From Alentia gelatinosa (lineage: Eukaryota; Annelida; Polychaeta; Phyllodocida; Polynoidae), in contig OX465580.1 in the NCBI GenBank assembly GCA_950022655.1, positions 43,026,028 through 43,090,027 of the forward strand: 64,000 bases of DNA, in the 5' to 3' direction. The notes below the pieces were generated by a model. It did no database searches. It saw only the letters and a list, made by a program, of their open reading frames with translations, and had not been told where the DNA came from. Position numbers and translations under genes: made by a program. Numbering within the stretch: position 1 is the first letter of the stretch; every line of letters starts with the position of its first letter. Positions 49,671 to 61,099 of this stretch are shown here, in pieces.

Positions 49671-50999
49671 TAGATTTGCATATTTTTTACCGACGGCAGA
49701 AAGGTATTTATCATCAGCCATGGTGTTGTAAGAGTTCCTGAGGATCAGATAATGGCAAAAGGTGTACATGTGGAAATCTTTGGGTAAAGCTTACTAATAA
49801 AAGTGTATTATCTCGTAGTGAAAAGCATGTACACCCAGTACTTGTCTATTATATAGTCAAAAATTGGTGCCTCTACGTTATATGCCTACATAGAATTAAT
49901 CAGGTGTATTGCTATTTCTGGGAAATTTTGATAATGACTTTGATTTCTGTTGTCACAGATAACTATACTTTTGCAATTTTAGCCAGTCGTACAATAATCT
50001 TGATTTTAGTGTACCTGATATATATAGTAAGATGTATTGACCACTGTACACCATATTACCAACGAGTTACATCGGAATTTTATACGTCCAAGTCGGTTGA
50101 GTCACTTTCCATCATTTTCCACTGCTGTTGATTCTGACACTGCCCCAAAACAGAAATTTGGGGCAGTTAAGAACCCTTGGGTATGGCTACATTAGTTGTC
50201 GTCGTGCTAGTAATTAGAAACAGGTAGGCGGGGCCCGGGGCCTGCTTGCGTAGCACACGTGCCCTGCCGTCTTGACTGCATGAACACAGGCGCCGATCTG
50301 TGAGCGACCGAGATTTACTACCCTGAAATTCGTTGACTGACTTATAGAGAACCCCCCTGAGAAGCCTCTCAACCCAAGTATAGCCTCCCAAGGGCTCGTG
50401 TGTACAAGGGGGGCTAAATGCACCCCAGCTGGGAGGTGTTAGGGCCAAACTGATCCCTGTTCATGGCCGGAGGGTATAGGTAGGGGGGAAACAAAGACAG
50501 TGTGTGGCTCTTGTATGTCAGGCCTCGAGAGCTCCATCAACAACAAATCGGTATTTCTGTCATGACCCGGGCAGATCTAACGCCGATTAACCATCTCGCT
50601 TTTAACTAGGAATTCCCTACATTACTAATTCGGGAGCGGATTAGAATATAGGTCATTATCACAAATGAATGGCAAAGGAAATGATCTGATTTCCGTATTT
50701 CTGAATAAGTTCCACAGAATTTGGATTAAGTTCAGTCAGCTATTTCTTTGTCACTGTCAGAGATGTCTATTTTTTATTGTAACCACAGAAACACTGTCAT
50801 TGACTTTTATATGAAATTGTTCTCGTTTCGTGGAACTAGCGAGACAAGTTTAGGACCCAGGTGGCACCTATTCTATAAAGAATCTGACAAGAATATCATG
50901 TTAACCTCATCCTTGCGATTGCAATGCAGGATGGCCCTATGGAACAGCGCACATAACTACCTTTTATAAATATAAATAGATACCTTTGAGTATTGGATC

Positions 51000-52440
51000 A
51001 TAAATTCAATGGAAGGTACCAGCCATTGTCACCCAGTTATAGAATGCGTAAAAGAATATTTGAAATAGGTAAAGATGATCCACGACAACAAAATATGATA
51101 GCGGAAATCAGAAGCCGGAGAACGAAAATAACGATGGGATCAAAAGATTCCAATTAAGCGCAACAGATTCAGAAAAGTCTGATAAATGAAGAATGTGAGG
51201 AGATTTTGGCGAAACTCAAATAAAGTTTGGAAAGGAAATAATTATGAAATAACAAACTACCGTGTACAAGAGGGAGCAGATAAAGAAGAAATATGTGAAG
51301 GATGTATGAACATTTTGCAGCAATAGGTATTTCTAATGGAAGTAGTATAGACGGAGCTCTATTGAAAGGAGATACTAATGATAAAGGCTTAGAGATGATT
51401 CAAGAAAAAGAAAAGGAAATACATATTACTGGAAAAAAGATGAAATAAGAAAATGGAAAGGCCAGTGGATTTAAACATAAATGAGATTGCTTAAAAATGA
51501 TACTACAAGCAAAAACAAAAATACTTGTTAACCTGATAAATCATAGTCTAGCAGTGGCATATTTGATATATGTGTCTTGTGGAGTGCCCCAGGGCTCATT
51601 CCTGGCGCCCTTACTGTTTATCGTATTTATGAATAGTCTAACTGAGGTAATTAACTACGGTAAAATGATTATGTACACTAATGATTGTGTTGTACAGATA
51701 AGTGAGAAAAAAATCAAGCGGAACTGAAAGAAATGGAAAGTAGGCTAAGGGAAATTGGAAACTGGACACGATTTAACAAAATAGGCGTTAATCATAATAA
51801 ATCCTAGATAACGTGGGTGGGCAACCAGAGAAATGTAGAAACAAATAGAAGAATAACAATGGGAAGTACAATACTGAAGGCAGTATCAGTAAAGATAAAG
51901 GACTTTGTATGGATAGTAGATTAAGCTTTAATGAATTAGTTGAAAGGGTATCTAATGGAATAGATTAGAAGCTATTCAAATTTAGAAAAAAAATCGGTGT
52001 CTTTTAACTAGGGAAGCAAGTATTGAAATAATGAAACAAATGATTTTACCAATCCTGGAATACGCTGACTTTATTTATCATTGCACATCACAAAATAATA
52101 GGGATCGCTGTGAAATGAGAGAATTGGAAACTCGAAGAGCGGGTTACTTACTAACACTGATAAACTGGTGGACACAGGATAAAGATCATACATTTGTGTT
52201 TTCGAAAGACCGACTAACACAACTAGAGGAGATGAAAAAAATAATTTTGATAGAGAAACACCCAAGTTCCCCTTTATGTATAGGAGCAAATTATTGGCAT
52301 AAGTTAATTAAATAAGTTCAGATGATGGGAATATGCGACAGATGTAGATTTAGAATAAAAGAAGAGATACATCGCGTGATAAATCCTAAGAGTAAGGTTG
52401 GAAACCTAGTGATTTATAACTGAAAAATGGGTCAGAAAAC
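51000..52440 (+). pseudogene. Decayed non-LTR retrotransposon (reverse transcriptase)
   Basis: An A-rich block of about 1.4 kb with fragments of one + strand reverse transcriptase. At 51497-51727 a frame contains GVPQGSFLAPLLFIVFMNSL, the classic RT motif, then YTNDCV where the catalytic box is normally YADD/FADD, so the first catalytic Asp is replaced by Asn. At 52031-52315 another frame holds MILPILEYADFIY and a RELETRRA segment, the usual C-terminal part after the catalytic core in Jockey/CR1-like elements. Between them the frame is broken by stops and frameshifts. The 5' end (endonuclease) is missing or unrecognisable. The element is inactive. Its low GC contrasts with its surroundings. 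Confidence 0.8.
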
Positions 52441-52479
52441 CATGAAATATAATTTAATACATGTATATATGGATTATGT

Positions 52480-55400
52480 TGTATAAGTGAGTTGTGATGT
52501 CTTGTTATTGTAAATATGGTTAATTTGTGTGTCCAAGACACTTACGTGGAAGATCGCCTGCAGGTGAGTGAACGTCTGTATTGTCGTAAAATGATTTTGA
52601 ATTAAAAAAAGTAAAGGCACAGAGTTATAGCAGAGATATGTCTGTCTTATCTGCACATAAGCTTATATTTCACTGTATTCTGTGTCTAACGGTGTGAATT
52701 AACGTTAGACAAATCCTGCTATTCATCAGTGAGCTGCTTGCCTCTGGTGGCCCACGTGTGACCTATGGCTCAGGTAGATCCAGAGTTTCATATGGACGTA
52801 CAGTTTAGTGTTGTCTGTGTTGTTCTCATAGCTACCAACAGTAAAATTGTTATGCTGTTGCCATAACACGTTCCAATGTGTATGTGTATATTTCGATCGT
52901 TTGGGAAAAAGATTTTTTCGCTTTCGCCAACCGTTTGGTGGCGTCCGACGAGAAAAAATATTTCGATCGTACCATACTATTCTATAGACTTAGTTACAAA
53001 TATATTCCCCAGGTAATTGCTTCTAGATTACTCTTTGAATTTAATAACCGTAGGGATTATCCTTTACATGGAGAGCAGATTTTGAGGGGGCATTGGAGAC
53101 TTGTAGAGTATTAAATAAGGTTCTCCATATATATTTACTGCTATCATGTCCTCCTTTGTCACCTCCATTCATAGCGAATCGAAGATGTCACGACTGACAT
53201 AACGTCTCTAGGCTCAATACCAGTGATAAGAAAAACATACATTGAGTTGATTAGATTCAGCAGGAGTAGAAATGGCACCAAAAACGGTAGCTTATATCTT
53301 TAAGCGCTGACGTCCTCTGTGCAGCGCCGTCAGAATTCCGTGCACACTTTGATTAAAACTGCTGGCAGGCCTGTGCACCTTAAAGCACCTCCTCTTCCTC
53401 CGCGGCTCTAATTGATCAATGACTCCTGGGAGGAATCAGAGGCCTTCTCTTGATGACCTTATTGCTGTCTACTTGTCAAAGTGCCCTAGATTGATTTCAA
53501 TTGAAATTAGCTCCTGCTGGTAGAAGTGTTTTTATGTGCTTGATTGTACGCTTATAAGCCTCTATGGATGAGCTCCAACTAATAAGCAGAGACAGCTTCA
53601 GATAAATGGTAACCTTAATAATAGAAACAGAAATGGATCATGATGTAGGAGTCCCAAAGTGAAGGTATTTCATTTTGAATATATTGATTGCGTTCTTTAA
53701 ATAACAATAGTTCAAGGATCGATATAATCTATCCGCTGTAGTGTTTCTGATTTCTTGAAACTACGTCTTTGTGATAGCACTGGTTCCTCACTGAGTTTTA
53801 TTTAATCTTAGAAAGGGCCTAGTGATAAAGAAAGTTATAGAGAATGTAGTATAGTAGTAGTGTAGCGACATCCACCTCTGGCCGAAGCAGATTTGTGGGT
53901 AAACCCTGGAGCTACCATGACCTTTGCATTGACCTTGAGGCTACTCTGGGTCACAAGTAGACAGTCTCGCCTGTTTCACTGTTACCTATCCCTCCGGCAT
54001 GACAGGTGGCTGCACCCGCCGGATACAAGCGTCTCACGGGATGAAGACTATTGTCACGTGGCCAGACATGCCCCTCAGACTGGGAGGCTGCTGTATGTTT
54101 AACATTAAGCCCTATTCGGACCAGCTCTGCTTTACACAATTGCAAGTGAAAGTGTGTGGGGGGGGGGGGGGGGGGGGGGATTTCTAGACACCTTAAGGCT
54201 GCCTATGCTGCCGCGAGGTATCACAATAATGTTTTTGACCTCCTGCGGCAGTATGACATTGTAGTCTTTTGTATATATTTGGGAAAATTGTCTTGTTGTT
54301 TTCTCAATTATATTTCCCTGAATCTACCTGAATATCTGTATATAATAACCTGTTCATTTATCATTGGATATTCATGGAAGAATGCGATATTGGCATAAAT
54401 ACATATTTCTCTCCATATTTCAAGAAGGGCTATCAGTGATGTCAGTAGAGGTTTCGTGAGAAAAGTATCAGCCAACACCTGTCTTGCTGCAGGCAGCTGT
54501 AAGATCTGCAACCCTCATGAATATGCTGAGCCTATTCTGAATTACATTCTATGTATACATGTATGATCCTTCGTATTTGAGGAAAAATTAATTTGGTAAC
54601 TATAGATATGTTTACAATGATGGATCCCCCGAGGAATTTTTTTTCCATAAAAAATAGGTCATTGATTATTAGTCTTGTCAAACTGAAGTGAATTCAATGA
54701 GAGTACATGTACATGAAGTATGGTGTAATACAGTATTCATTCTAAACAGGTTTTGGTCTTTGTTTTGAGGATATTACGTACCATCCCAGCAACCGTTATC
54801 CTCGTTAATAAGCTAACCGGTGACGTATCAAAAACCGTTTGTAACGTAAGAGACAGCTGGAAAGATTGACCATGGCAGGCCCTGAGGCGTCACCTTAGGG
54901 GCTCTCTGTAACGTTGTAGTTTTCGGAGTCAGGATACTTTTTAGGCCAGTCATATTGTTCTATGGCATGGATATTGAAATAGATGTCCGGGAAATGGAAT
55001 ATTGTTACTGATTCATTAGACTTATTTCATTTAAAAGGTACAATTATCCACACTGGAGATAAAAGTTTTGTGAAATAAAATCACATGCATTTACTTCAAG
55101 ATGATCTGTGTAATTCCACTGAGTGTACCTAGGGACTGCTATATTGGCATAGCATCTAAAAGAGAACAAAAGGGGGGATTGGGATTTCATATTAACGTAT
55201 TTCATTGACAATTTCTTTGCTTTTGAAAAAAATAAATTCCGAATCATTATATTGGAGATAAAGAGTGAAAACAATAATGTGGAATATTAAGCATGTTAAC
55301 AAGTTACTCTTATGTCCAAACGAAACAGTTTCATAACGCACACGATGCGCGATTCCTCCACGCTGATGCTGTGGTAGCGGATCAGTGTGGGCGGCTTTCA

Positions 55401-58100
55401 CATATAGATGTACAAGAAGAGACCACATGGAGAAATGATATTATTCCCGGAATGCATCACGGGGTCAGAAAGAAGATGGGGTTTTAGTCTAGGGCCGCGT
55501 CTGACGGGCATGGCCCTATATCAAATGTGGTATCTCAGTGAGAGGTACCCAGGCAGGGGAAATGGGTTGAGTTTACACCCTCCCAGGAGGCAGATGGAGG
55601 TAGTGTCTGTCTGGGGAAGAGGGTTGGTGCTTGCACGGGTTGTGTTTATAAACGAGGGTTTCTTGTATCTGCCCTCGCCCATACCACCATGGTGGTACCT
55701 TTCCGTGTGATACACCGTCATGATAGCTCACTGGTTGGGGCAGGATGCAGATAGCAGTCCGAGTCAGGCTCCCTCACCTGCCGGTTTTAACCCAGTATCG
55801 CCTTGGTGGAAGATCCAATGTCATAGATGTACGCCTCTCCCACACTTCGTGTATATGATATATGGCATACAGGTGTACTGATGAGAGCCAGTCATAGACG
55901 TACATGTATACATCATAGTGTTAACTATTTAGTAGGTGGTTTATATATTAGGATATCAAAGTATAAGCTTCATGTATATTTTTTTACCCTAGAACATTCT
56001 ACTTTATCATCTTAGGCTTTGTTTAGGATTACTATAAGAAAAGAAAACTTCGCCATTTGTGTATAATTGTCCCCGATATCGAATTTGAACAATAATTTAG
56101 AAAAAAAATATATGGAAATCTGTGAAGTATGAAATATAAAAGGAAACAATTAAAAGGAACACCATGGTACAATAACGTTTGGCTAAGACAAATACCACTG
56201 TGCTTTATGGTAGCTTGTGTGCGAATATAACTAGATAAAATTTGTATCGCTGAGAAGCGCTCTTGTAGATAGCGGTACATGCTGTGAATAGGATCGCTAC
56301 CGTGCATCTAGGGTCCTCCAAGGCTGGATCCATATGCACGCCTCTTGGTATGACGTGGCTGGAATACGTACCTTCTCCTGCTGCTTCCTGCTCTTGTGTT
56401 TGGTTAGCAGTAGTCTTTTTTCCAGACACAGAGCATCACGTTGATCTTTGTGTGTTACCTGACTCCACGCGGCCACATGCCTTAACACGAGGCACAGAGG
56501 CAGTGGCGTGTCGGCCAACTCAAAACTTCTTAGCAAATCCATGATATGAGTAACTGTTGTATTCACGTAATCAAGATGACTGACTTCTATGTATATAAGG
56601 ATCATGTTCATATGAAACAGTCACTCCTAGAAAGAGATCAATATGACTAGATTGACGAAGCAGGACTTTTCCTTATCGTAAACATAGCTTCAGTGTCAGG
56701 ATAAATTCTATTTTGCCTTGTATGTGTAAGTTTTGGATTTGCCTTGGAATTGACTAATTTTATGTTAAATGTAGGTTTCAGGGACGAAATACGACTTTCC
56801 ATCACGATCATATGAAATGTTTCATCGTATTATAGGTTTCTCTGTGGAAGGCTTTGTCCTTTCTCGCCGTAATAAGTGATTTCAGGCATGCAGTAATATC
56901 CAGAAGTGCCTGCATGAATAAGGGTCCTCAGGAACAGATTCAAATTTACATTTGGTTGAAATTTATAGCAGAGTAAAAGGAAGCAGCTGTAGCTTTCTCT
57001 ATATTAAACCAGTCAGTATGGTTTTAACCACACAGACATCAGTTATTGTTAAATACATTATGCAAAACATTAGTAAAAAGAACTGGGCAAAGCATATCAA
57101 TCTCCTTCTGGTAGTGAGTGTTTTTAGTCCCGAGACAGAAAACACACGGGTTCCTCCTGAATGTGAAGGAGTTATCTGCTTTCCCAGGTGGGGTTAGCTT
57201 TTATCTTGCTTTTATCTTTTCTGTTTTCTCTTGCACCCCACTAGTATTTTTGGTCCTCGAGCGGGCGTTTGTGGATATTTTCTCATCTGTTGCTGGTATC
57301 ACCATACTTATTCTTCATTCAGAGCAGCTCCAAAGAAGCTCAGTAACCCAATAGTTTACAGTTATTCCAGCGTAAATTTATGAACAGCTTATTAAGAAGC
57401 ATCGGAATTGCAGGGGGGAAGTAAATCGGGACAGACAGAAATTCGAATGAAAAATCCTGTATGGTAAAGAAAACAGGGGTTGTGTGATAGGCCAGTGAAC
57501 TACGGAGGTTATGCGTGAGACAGCAAGCCACGGGAGGAAAGGGGCAGGCCTGGCGTGTCACTCGCAGACATTTATCACCTGTTTACTTCTACTTTCCCAC
57601 ATTTGCTACTTTTTACCTCTACCTTGCACCTGTGGTTACGAAGGTAGTGGAGGTGGGATTAACTCTGTGAGAGAGGGGAAATGGGGTTGACAGATCACTA
57701 CTTGCTAGACGCGGAGGGATTTTTCACCGGAGGACTGGCACACTGTTTCTGCCCGGGGAGGGAAAGCGGGTTCAAATAACTCCGAGAATGCATTCCATCG
57801 GAACTGGCTCAGCATTTGGTATGTGGTTTTATGGAAGCGTTAGCATAGACCTGTCTGGTGATGTAAGAATGCCAAGTGAAAAAAAGAGTGAATGATAAAC
57901 AATGAAACACTTGTTCTGTAAGGAGATCCGACGCTTTCAGTTCTAGGCAGTTTTCTGTAATGGGCCATCAGTCTGTTCTAATTTGAGTTCTGCTCTTTAT
58001 GTATTGGATAGGGGCACTAGTGTGAATGTTGTTAACGACTCAGTTTTTTTTATATGAGATGCACACTCACATACATGACTCAAGGGTTGGTCAGTCAATT
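52480..58100. other. Intron sequence, no gene found
   Basis: A CAG|GTGAGTG near 52563 lacks a pyrimidine tract. A pure G-run of 22 bases lies at 54158-54179. Open frames here are short and overlapping. No RNA gene or further repeat was recognised. Confidence 0.55.
54158..54179 (+). repeat. Poly-G run of 22
   Basis: Uninterrupted G tract on the sense strand of the inferred intron; can form G-quadruplex. Length may vary between alleles or be an assembly-prone site. Confidence 0.9.
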
Positions 58101-59077
58101 AAGTCCCTAGTCCAACTGTTATATATCGACATAACTATAAATGCCGCCCACACATGGACTTTTTATTGACACAATATAAGTAAATGACCGACCAAAATAG
58201 CGGGAATCTCTTAAACATGTTGGCGGTTTGCCATGCTGGAAAAAGCCCAGTTTGGTGTCGATGGAGATAAACCCACAGGTGTGTAACCTTTTAGAGCTGC
58301 AAAAGACGCACACCTGTCGAGACATACCTCTGTAAAAGGGAAGGTGAAGAGTGCACGAGTATAGGCCTACACTTAGTACACAGAGGCAAAGACTGCAGCC
58401 TGTCGCGGCCTATTGATAGTTTATATAAAGTATGTGCACCGAAAAGGCATGGCTTTGTCACTACCTGAAGGGCATTATAATGAATCCCGTTGGGGTTTCA
58501 CAAAAAAGGCATTCATTTGAATATACTCTTCTGAAAAGTGTTTTGTGCTGCTTTTGGTTAACGTAGACGATTATGTTGACAACTAGGAGCGCTGAAAAGC
58601 CAGTATTCATTTCATTCGGTAACTTTACCGTATGTGTGTTCCCCAAAAACGTTTAAATACTGTCTGATGGGCGCCTTCCCTTTGCTTCGGGAACTTTATT
58701 ATGTCGTTAATTATAACATGAGACGGTTGAACGGCAGTAGCTTGAATGTTTGAAACATTTCCGGTATCTCACTAAGTCAGTCAAAGAATGTAACGCAACG
58801 CCAGAGACGTAACTTTTCGTCATTGGGCCCAAACATAGTTCTTTACTCCTTCAACATACGTAAGTTCCATGGGCTATTCAGTCGAAGCAAAGAAAGGTAA
58901 AATAAGATTATGGATTGGTGATATGCTTTGGAACATATCTCTATAGAAAGATATGATGCAACAACAACCCCTTCTAAGATGGTTTTCCAGTAAATGTATA
59001 TTTAATTGTATAACATAACACACACAAACATTGTACACATAATAATACTATCATGAAACATCACAAAATTTCATATG

Positions 59078-59174
59078 ATTGTTTATATGGCATGAGTTGT
59101 CTTCGCGGAATGATATCACGAAGTGGAGCTGAGTGATATCTGTAGCAGAAGACAACGAATGGCATGTAAACAAT
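59078..59174 (+). ncRNA. 97-nt microRNA-like hairpin
   Basis: Two 42-base arms (59078-59119 and 59133-59174) pair around a 13-base loop. Paired blocks, from the base: 8 bp ATTGTTTA, one wobble, ATG, CAT, 9 bp GTTGTCTTC, an internal loop of about 7, then 7-8 bp ending GATATCAC/GTGATATC. Size, mismatch pattern and loop fit a pri-miRNA hairpin, and small internal loops fit a miRNA better than a young transposon. It is on the sense strand of the host intron, about 0.25 kb upstream of the second recursive splice site. The minus-strand arm begins UUCGUUGUC, sharing a seed-like start with the miR-981 family by memory, which is only a hint. A decayed foldback transposon is the alternative. Confidence 0.45.
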
Positions 59175-59406
59175 TATCATTGCCGCACGTGATATTCACC
59201 TGCTGGTCTCTTATTTATTTCTCCTGACAAGGCGCGAGTGTTATCCGTCTAACCATTGGTGGTCCGTTCCCCTTCTTAAGTTTATATATTTAAACACTAC
59301 GACATCACAAGGACTGTTTCATTTGCCAAACATCCCTGTTTGCTAGATCATCATTTCCTTCGTATTCCCCTTATTGTCATGTGTTTATGTACTCCATGTC
59401 TTAATG

Positions 59407-59471
59407 TATTTTTCTTTTCTCTTTTTAGGTAAGTACACATTTTGTGCCTTCAGAAAGTTTCCTGCTCAACG
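59407..59471 (+). promoter_or_regulatory. Recursive splice site 2 with RS-exon
   Basis: The tract TTTTTCTTTTCTCTTTTTAG (ending 59428) is joined directly to GTAAGTAC (59429), almost identical over 25 bases to site 1. A strong second donor ACG|GTAAGTCG follows at 59471/59472, giving a 43-base RS-exon. Because 43 is not a multiple of three, inclusion would shift the frame, unlike site 1. It lies 10.7 kb after site 1. An AT microsatellite starts 66 bases after the second donor. Confidence 0.65.
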
Positions 59472-59503
59472 GTAAGTCGTTTATCAAACGCAATGCTTGA
59501 ATG

Positions 59504-59534
59504 AAGAACACACACACACAAATATAAATATAAA

Positions 59535-59610
<76 letters not shown>
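59504..59610 (+). repeat. (AC)n and (TA)n microsatellite
   Basis: A short (AC)n tract near 59508-59520 leads into AAATATAAATATAAATG and then about 73 bases of pure TA dinucleotide (59538-59610). The tract is self-complementary and likely length-variable. It lies just downstream of recursive splice site 2. Confidence 0.9.
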
Positions 59611-59615
<5 letters not shown>

Positions 59616-60038
59616 CTTGCTTTTAAGTGCGAGGAAGAAAATGAACAAGCTTATTTTGTTTCATTTCGGTTGACACAATTTCATATACAGTATCCATATA
59701 AATACAGCTGGCATATCTGACGCGAGTCAGTTTATAAACGGCTTTAGTACACACCGATTCTATAGTATAATTTGAATTGCATGCCATTATCAGAATATTT
59801 CAACGTTAATCACAGTTAACCGAACCACACGCTGCATCAAGCATTATTCAAATACACCTGCCTGCAGTTACACTAAAGTCAATATATATATGCACATACC
59901 GAGTATCAATGTCCGTATCCATATCTATGGGGTATCCCTTAACCTAAACCCACCCATATTTATATCTACACCTGTGTCAATATCAGTACTTCATCTTGTA
60001 ACCGTACCTGTACCCTTATCGCGCTGCAGTCTTACCCG

Positions 60039-60053
60039 CCCCCCCCCCCCCCC
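60039..60053 (+). repeat. Poly-C run
   Basis: Run of C (15 bases) after a stretch of ACC/TATCT-like imperfect repeats (59890-60035). No coding support. Confidence 0.8.
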
Positions 60054-60997
60054 AGCTCTACATGCTCCCTACGTATCCCTCTGACAACGTTTATAGCCGT
60101 GTCTACACATATCAAATCCGGATTAGAACTGATCCCATGGTGTCTCAACTATAGTGTACACAGTCAAATGCCTGTTAAAATCTACTTGTAATAGAGCAGT
60201 GATGGTATATAGATCTATTCTCCGTGGTTCAACTCTGCACTTGTTGGAACATCAACGCGCCTAAATCTGCTCCTAGATTAGACCCACCTCTGGGAAGAGC
60301 GCATTTTAATATTGAAAGGGACCCACAGACACCCTGGTTCCTCAATCCCTGCTAGAATTAAATGTATTACTGGTGATATACAACGACATCCACCGCAGCT
60401 GCATGGTGTCGAACCTGACAAGTGCTGATAACATATGGGTAAACCTCCACAAGGTGTTGGTATCTGTATCTCTAGTACATACAACGCTGTTAGAAGGTAG
60501 AAGGCGTTTGTACCCCCGGTACAAGCCTGGCAGGGCAGATAAAGAGGCCGCAGTCCCTCACAGACTGACCGCCTCATATCAGTCTGCGCCAAGCCACTCA
60601 GCCCTGAGACACTGACCATTCCACCCTTCCTCCAACACTGTCCACTTCTCATTCGCTCCTCCTCCGTCTCCCAGTCGTTCCCCATGGGACCCCATTGAAA
60701 ACAGAGGCGCCAGTCTGTTCGGACGCTCTTTAACCATTTGACCTCTGTGAATGACACAAGGTAGCACTTCAGTGATGACCTCACGTCATTGCTTATTATA
60801 CAACAATTGCTCGTTCATACGCCGAACAAACTTCCTCCAAATTCAATATCTTACCTATGCAGATTCAGTTTGATCAGAACTTTCCACTGCATGAGGAAAG
60901 CAAGAAAAGGAAGAGAGCATAGGGGTAGAACAGGGCAAACGTACACCTCCTCCAGTTGATACAGCGAGCCTGACACGTGATCTCCGCGACGAAGCCT

Positions 60998-61090
60998 CCG
61001 CTAGGTGGCGTCGTGCTCTATTTCCGGTTCCTGTAAGGCATGCGCAGACAGATTGGTGGGTGTTTCGCGGACGGGCCAATCAGCATGGGC
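60998..61090. promoter_or_regulatory. Promoter-like cluster: CTCF, ETS, NRF1, CCAAT
   Basis: In 90 bases: CCGCTAGGTGGCGT (CTCF-like, 60998-61011), ATTTCCGGTTC (ETS-type ACCGGAAAT on the other strand, about 61019), GGCATGCGCAGA (NRF1-like, 61038), and GGGCCAATCAGC (NF-Y CCAAT box, 61073-61084). This set is typical of TATA-less promoters. No neighbouring exon could be defined on either strand, so it may start a non-coding or alternative transcript. Confidence 0.45.
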
Positions 61091-61099
61091 CCGGTGTTG

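Noticed and set aside
52558..52572. CAG|GTGAGTG as a third recursive splice site
   Set aside because: Acceptor and donor words are fused, but the 30 bases upstream are purine-mixed with no pyrimidine tract.
54156..54398. Glycine-rich open frame through the G-run
   Set aside because: It is a translation of the poly-G tract and has no other support.
57176..57195. CTTTCCCAG|GTGGGG as a recursive splice site
   Set aside because: Short pyrimidine tract is present, but GTGGGG is a poor donor.
60278..60784. Minus-strand open frame of 168 codons
   Set aside because: No family features and competing frames on both strands. It runs through sequence with no codon-like periodicity that I can see.
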